Source: Chitinophagaceae bacterium (lineage in GTDB: Bacteria; Bacteroidota; Bacteroidia; Chitinophagales; Chitinophagaceae). From it: a stretch of 64,000 bases of DNA. Each line of letters begins with the position of its first letter. Positions within the stretch are counted from its first letter, which is position 1. This document shows, piece by piece, positions 60,660-64,000 of this stretch. The DNA lies in NCBI GenBank assembly GCA_019745155.1, contig JAIETM010000022.1:16768-80767 (forward strand). The letters run 5' to 3'. The position numbers and the translations under genes are program-made. The notes below the pieces were generated by a model. That model saw only the letters and a program-made list of their open reading frames with translations, had not been told where the DNA came from and made no database searches.

Positions 60660-61412
60660 GAAAATCAAATAATCTCCCTGCTTATTTACAGCTACAACGG
60701 GCAAACGATGCTTTTGCTCAAACAAGTGATAGGCTTTTTCCATACTGCTCACCAGCTTACTATAGCCGGGCTTATCCTTGATGGTTGTCTCTAACCAAAG
60801 CTGACGTTCTGTTTTCCCAAACTTTACCGGGAAAATATGGACGGGAATAAAATCTTGTCCGGCACCTTTGGCCAAAGTAGCTAGCACATAGACTTCTTCA
60901 ACCGGATCATTTTGCAGTGGCAGGCAACCAATAGTAACACATGCACCGTGGATATAAATATCGTTGCCGGGTTGTTGCTTATCTGAAAGTACTTTATCTG
61001 AAGCGTTGGGGTAATTCAAACCCAATGATAAATGGTAGTTCGACTGCGGATTGAATTCGTTAATACTATAAAACCCTTCTGGTACCTGAAAATCTCCAGA
61101 GATTCGCTTAGGCCCCAAAGTGCCGCTCATGGCACAAATCGCATAGGTCTTGAATAATCGAAAACTATCTACAATAAAATCGCGTGCCCATACTTCCAGT
61201 TTGCCCTCAGCCTTGAAAGCACGGAAGTACAATTGCTTCAATGGCCATTGAAACCCATTGGCCTTGGCATGCATTTTTAATGAATCTTCTTTATGCTTAA
61301 ACGCATTTGCGACACGCGGATATTGTTTTTGCATTGCTACGAAGCCGGATTGTGCTGTTGCGCTATCGTGCAACAAAAAGACGATCATGAGTATGCAAAA
61401 AGGCAGCTTCAT
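60657..61412 (-). CDS. L,D-transpeptidase (YkuD/YafK-like), exported
   Basis: 251 residues. Signal peptide (MKLPFCILMIVFLLHDSATA) supports the start at 61412. The YkuD active site is IHGACVTIGCLPL with catalytic Cys (HG-x5-GC), and GFYSINEFNPQSNYHLSLGLNYPN precedes it as in YafK-like murein transpeptidases. It crosslinks peptidoglycan or attaches proteins to it in the periplasm. Its start codon lies inside a 16-bp hairpin followed by five T (61401-61449). Confidence 0.9.
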   Translation of the reverse strand: MKLPFCILMIVFLLHDSATAQSGFVAMQKQYPRVANAFKHKEDSLKMHAKANGFQWPLKQLYFRAFKAEGKLEVWARDFIVDSFRLFKTYAICAMSGTLGPKRISGDFQVPEGFYSINEFNPQSNYHLSLGLNYPNASDKVLSDKQQPGNDIYIHGACVTIGCLPLQNDPVEEVYVLATLAKGAGQDFIPVHIFPVKFGKTERQLWLETTIKDKPGYSKLVSSMEKAYHLFEQKHRLPVVAVNKQGDYLIF

Positions 61413-61449
61413 GGAATAAAATTACCGAAAGACTTCCATGAAACTGCCT
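61401..61449 (-). terminator. 16-bp hairpin with T-run covering the L,D-transpeptidase start codon
   Basis: On the minus strand, AGGCAGTTTCATGGAA (61449-61434) pairs with TTCCATGAAGCTGCCT (61416-61401), one G-U pair, 17-base loop, then TTTT. The ATG (61412-61410) is within the stem. It may end hppD transcription or attenuate the next gene. Confidence 0.7.
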
Positions 61450-61471
61450 CGTGTGAATAGTTCACAATAGT

Positions 61472-62605
61472 TTATAAATTGCCGCGCAAATCCTGCTCGC
61501 GTTCAATCGCTTCAAACAAGGCTTTGAAATTACCCTTGCCAAAACTCTTGGCACCTTTGCGCTGAATGATTTCAAAGAATAAGGTTGGCCTGTCTTCAAC
61601 CGGCTTAGTAAAGATTTGTAAGAGATACCCTTCATCATCACGATCAACCAGAATACCCAACTCACGCAGTGGCGCTAAATCTTCATCAATATGGCCTACT
61701 CTATCCAGCAAATCATCATAATACGTAGTGGGTACTTGTAAAAACTCCACGCCTCTGCTGCGCAGTGCAGTAACTGTTGAGACGATATCATGCGTAGCCA
61801 ATGCTACGTGCTGACAGCCTTCGCCATCATAAAACTCTAAATACTCTTCTACCTGCGATTTTTTCTTGCCCTCAGCTGGCTCGTTAATGGGAAACTTTAC
61901 AAATCCATTGCCATTACTCATCACCTTACTCATCAATGCTGAGTATTCTGTAGAAATATCGTTATCGTCAAAAGAGAGAATGTTTCTGAAGCCCATTACA
62001 TCTTCATAAAACTTTACCCACTTATTCATCTGGTTCCAACCTACATTACCAACACAATGATCTACATACAATAAACCGGTTTGTTCCGGATTGTAATACG
62101 GCGTATTCCACGCGCGGAAGCCGGGAAGAAATACCCCTGTATAGTCTTTGCGCTCAATAAACAAGTGTACAGTATCTCCATAAGTATGAATACCACTAAT
62201 CACAGCTTTACCACCTACGTCCTCCAATACCACTGGCTCTTGATAAGATTTCGCGCCTCTAATCGTAGTTTGATGCCAAGCATCGGTTGCATCCGGTACG
62301 CGTAAAGCCAAAACTTTCACTCCATCACCATGCTTGTAGATGTGATCAGCAATAGGATTACCTGCACGCAATGGCGTGGTGAACATGAAAGTGAGTTTGT
62401 TCTGACGAACCACATAGCTCACTTTGTCTTTCATACCAGTTTCCGGACCGGCATAAGCCAGACTCTGAAAGCCAAAAGCAGTTTTATAGAAATGCGCAGC
62501 CTGTTTGGCATTGCCAACATAGAATTCTACGTAATCAGTGCCTTCCAGCGGCAGAAAATCCTGTGTAGCAGCAGGGGCAGGTGTTGATGCAAGCATCGTA
62601 TCCAT
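61472..62605 (-). CDS. hppD: 4-hydroxyphenylpyruvate dioxygenase
   Basis: 377 residues, two VOC modules. The iron ligands are His in YVDHCVGNVG, His in GCQHVALATHDI and Glu in LFFEIIQRKG. SFDDNDISTEYSALMSKVM and FVKFPINEPAEGKKKSQVEE are HPPD blocks. It converts 4-hydroxyphenylpyruvate to homogentisate in tyrosine breakdown. hmgA and other steps are not near. Starts after a 154-base leader that carries a 30-codon frame and a palindrome. Confidence 0.95.
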   Translation of the reverse strand: MDTMLASTPAPAATQDFLPLEGTDYVEFYVGNAKQAAHFYKTAFGFQSLAYAGPETGMKDKVSYVVRQNKLTFMFTTPLRAGNPIADHIYKHGDGVKVLALRVPDATDAWHQTTIRGAKSYQEPVVLEDVGGKAVISGIHTYGDTVHLFIERKDYTGVFLPGFRAWNTPYYNPEQTGLLYVDHCVGNVGWNQMNKWVKFYEDVMGFRNILSFDDNDISTEYSALMSKVMSNGNGFVKFPINEPAEGKKKSQVEEYLEFYDGEGCQHVALATHDIVSTVTALRSRGVEFLQVPTTYYDDLLDRVGHIDEDLAPLRELGILVDRDDEGYLLQIFTKPVEDRPTLFFEIIQRKGAKSFGKGNFKALFEAIEREQDLRGNL

Positions 62606-62652
62606 ACAATTGATTTGTGTTTATGTGAATGATGAGAAAGCGTGAGCGAGGG

Positions 62653-62669
62653 TGATCAAGTATTGATCA
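62653..62669. promoter_or_regulatory. Palindrome TGATCAA-GTA-TTGATCA upstream of hppD
   Basis: Perfect 7-bp arms, 3-base centre, 48 bases ahead of the hppD start. It overlaps the end of the short frame at 62667-62759. Operator-like. Confidence 0.5.
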
Positions 62670-62759
62670 AGCCAGTTTATCCATGGCCAATGCTTCCATG
62701 AGCAGGCAGTAGCAACCCCGCTTGTCTGTAAAATGCTTATGTGCGTAATCTGGCAGCAT
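62667..62759 (-). CDS. Possible 30-residue protein upstream of hppD
   Basis: Frame from ATG 62759 to TGA 62667 (starts MLPDYAHKHF, ends MEALAMDKLA), with three pairs of charged or Cys residues in the middle. The only support is position: an exact -7 promoter element (TATTTTTG) with a TTGG 18 bases further up ends six bases before the ATG, as seen for several real genes in this window. No similarity is known to me. It could be a leader peptide or a chance frame. Confidence 0.33.
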   Translation of the reverse strand: MLPDYAHKHFTDKRGCYCLLMEALAMDKLA

Positions 62760-62765
62760 GTGGAA

Positions 62766-62795
62766 CAAAAATAGCCAAATTGCTTGTTCTTCCAA
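62766..62795 (-). promoter_or_regulatory. Promoter on minus strand ahead of hppD (TTGG-N18-TATTTTTG)
   Basis: On the minus strand: TTGG (62795-62792), 18 bases, TATTTTTG (62773-62766). It is the best promoter between purK and hppD. Confidence 0.55.
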
Positions 62796-62831
62796 GTCCG
62801 CAGCTCCGTTGTGGATACTATCTTCGCAGCT

Positions 62832-63953
62832 ATGAAAATCGGAATCTTGGGTGGCGGCCAATTAGGCCGAATGTTATTGCAAGCTGCAGCCAACTACACA
62901 GTGGAGACTTTTGTGCTGGAAAACGATGCCAACTGTCCGGCTGCACACCTCTGCCATCACTTTGTAAAAGGGGATATCCGCGATTTCAATACTGTTTATC
63001 AATTTGGTAAGGGACTAGACGCCATCACCATTGAAATTGAATCGGTGAATGTGGATGCATTGGAAAAGCTGGAGCAAGAAGGCGTGAAAGTCTACCCCAA
63101 ACCATCCGCCATCAAGACCATTAAAAACAAGATTCGCCAAAAGGAATTCTACGCCCAGCACCAGATTCCCAGCTCGGCTTTTGTTGTCACGCATAACCTG
63201 CAAGAACTTACTGATCAAGCAGCTTTTCTACCTGCTGTACATAAACTCGCTGAAGGCGGGTACGATGGTAAAGGCGTTCAGGTAGTGAAAACAGAAAGTG
63301 AGATCAATCTTGGCTTTGATGCACCTGCGGTGCTGGAGAAAATGGTGAATATTGCTAAAGAGATTGCCATCATCGTTGCAGTGAATGATGCCGGCGAAAC
63401 CGCCATCTTCCCTCCTGCTGAAATGGTGTTCGATCCTGTGCTGAACTTGTTGGATTATCAGGTGAGTCCTGCCAAGCTGGATGAAAAGACTTTGTGGAAG
63501 ACAGAAGCCATCGCGATTAAAGTGGCAAAGTCGCTAAAAAGTCCCGGCTTGTTTGCGATTGAACTATTTGTTGACAAAAACGGCGAAGTGCTTGTGAACG
63601 AAACAGCACCTCGCGTACATAATAGCGGCCACCATACCATTGAAGCCAACTACAGCAGTCAGTACGATATGCTCTGGCGCATCATGCTGGGTTATCCGCT
63701 GGGTAATACCGCACCCATCCTACCAGCAGCCATCGTTAACTTATTAGGGGCGCCAGGCTATGATGGATCAGCTGCTTATGATGGATTAGATGAAGTGTTG
63801 CGCATGGACAATGTATTCGTGCATCTATATGGCAAGACGCAAACCAAGCCTGGCAGAAAAATGGGGCACGTGACCATCATCAGCAAAGAATATCAGGATC
63901 TTACCTTCAAGGCCAATAAGATCAAGCACACGCTGAAAGTAATCAGCAAATAA
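62832..63953 (+). CDS. purK: 5-(carboxyamino)imidazole ribonucleotide synthase
   Basis: 373 residues from ATG 62832 (MKIGILGGGQLGRMLLQAA); a longer frame to 62784 reads into the divergent promoter region. ATP-grasp enzyme: KLAEGGYDGKGVQVV in the middle and NETAPRVHNSGHHTIEA, the PurK marker. It makes N5-CAIR from AIR with ATP and bicarbonate. No purE is seen within the last 47 bases. Divergent from hppD. Only a partial start of the next region lies beyond. Confidence 0.94.
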   Translation: MKIGILGGGQLGRMLLQAAANYTVETFVLENDANCPAAHLCHHFVKGDIRDFNTVYQFGKGLDAITIEIESVNVDALEKLEQEGVKVYPKPSAIKTIKNKIRQKEFYAQHQIPSSAFVVTHNLQELTDQAAFLPAVHKLAEGGYDGKGVQVVKTESEINLGFDAPAVLEKMVNIAKEIAIIVAVNDAGETAIFPPAEMVFDPVLNLLDYQVSPAKLDEKTLWKTEAIAIKVAKSLKSPGLFAIELFVDKNGEVLVNETAPRVHNSGHHTIEANYSSQYDMLWRIMLGYPLGNTAPILPAAIVNLLGAPGYDGSAAYDGLDEVLRMDNVFVHLYGKTQTKPGRKMGHVTIISKEYQDLTFKANKIKHTLKVISK

Positions 63954-64000
63954 TCCTTCGCTTAGCGAATAATCTTTGGAGGTATCTGCATCAGGAAACC

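Noticed and set aside
62621..62893. 90-codon minus-strand frame over the purK start
   Set aside because: It runs antisense into purK and has no recognised pattern; only the 62667-62759 frame in another phase has promoter support.
1..64000. Defence island, prophage or biosynthetic cluster
   Set aside because: No restriction, toxin, capsid, transposase or synthase genes were recognised; gene content is core-like throughout.

Overview
The window is a plain stretch of chromosome from a member of the Bacteroidota, most likely the Chitinophagaceae (inference from gene content, not from a marker-gene tree). Supporting signs are T9SS-type C-terminal sorting sequences, CarboxypepD_reg/TonB-dependent receptors, S9 dipeptidyl-peptidase-like exopeptidases, DUF4294, DUF6132 and DUF6265 proteins, two proteins of the bacillithiol type (YtxJ and YfiT/BstA), and promoters of the Bacteroidota form TTTG-N19-TAnnTTTG, the best one in front of tRNA-Val. 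Shine-Dalgarno sequences are mostly absent, and TAnnTTTG motifs lie just upstream of many starts, which helped to choose them. Genes are dense on both strands; seven convergent pairs overlap at their 3' ends.

Layout. 1-2.1 kb: end of a PBP1A gene with a DUF1349 protein and a cyclophilin lipoprotein. 2.1-8.3 kb: an S9 peptidase, then a MarR regulator divergent from a TonB-dependent receptor with a palindrome between them. 8.3-12.8 kb: EamA exporter, polyprenol-phosphate mannosyltransferase-like GT2, DnaQ-like exonuclease, a 39-residue lipoprotein, YtxJ, a coiled-coil protein, an NAD(P)-binding protein. 12.8-14.6 kb: a CstB-like persulfide dioxygenase-rhodanese with DUF6132. 14.6-22 kb: thiolase, DoxX, GNAT, VOC proteins, a GH3 glycosidase with PA14 insert, a DUF2975/XRE pair, a DUF6265 lipoprotein. 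22-28.8 kb: DUF2177-DUF1295, an S9 peptidase, a CotH-kinase protein with sorting domain, two exported unknowns. 28.8-35.4 kb: a six-gene cluster that starts with parE, ends with parC, and holds a four-helix-bundle gene, DUF1835, VOC and cupin genes between them.

35.4-40.7 kb: YkgJ cysteine cluster, NamZ-like DUF1343, TcdA, beta-propeller, small membrane proteins. 40.7-42 kb: tRNA-Val, then clpS-aat (N-degron pathway). 42-45.5 kb: DUF4294, CcmF/CcsA-type haem lyase and CcmE (cytochrome c maturation). 45.7-51 kb: arginase-family ureohydrolase, radical SAM protein, EamA and TauE/SafE transporters. 51-57 kb: TonB-like protein and folC, two tandem NUDIX hydrolases, BstA-like transferase, ABC ATPase, fructose-1,6-bisphosphatase. 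57-64 kb: aspartate kinase, hybrid histidine kinase, L,D-transpeptidase, 4-hydroxyphenylpyruvate dioxygenase and purK.

No phage, insertion sequence with transposase, CRISPR array, rRNA or biosynthetic cluster was seen. The observations most worth a second look are: the four-helix-bundle gene between inverted AT-rich repeats inside the topoisomerase IV cluster; a 16-bp terminator-like hairpin that buries the start codon of the L,D-transpeptidase; a CcmE with the CxxxY haem-binding motif; a pair of adjacent hairpins with complementary loops before the TonB-like gene; and a 30-codon reading frame with its own promoter ahead of hppD.
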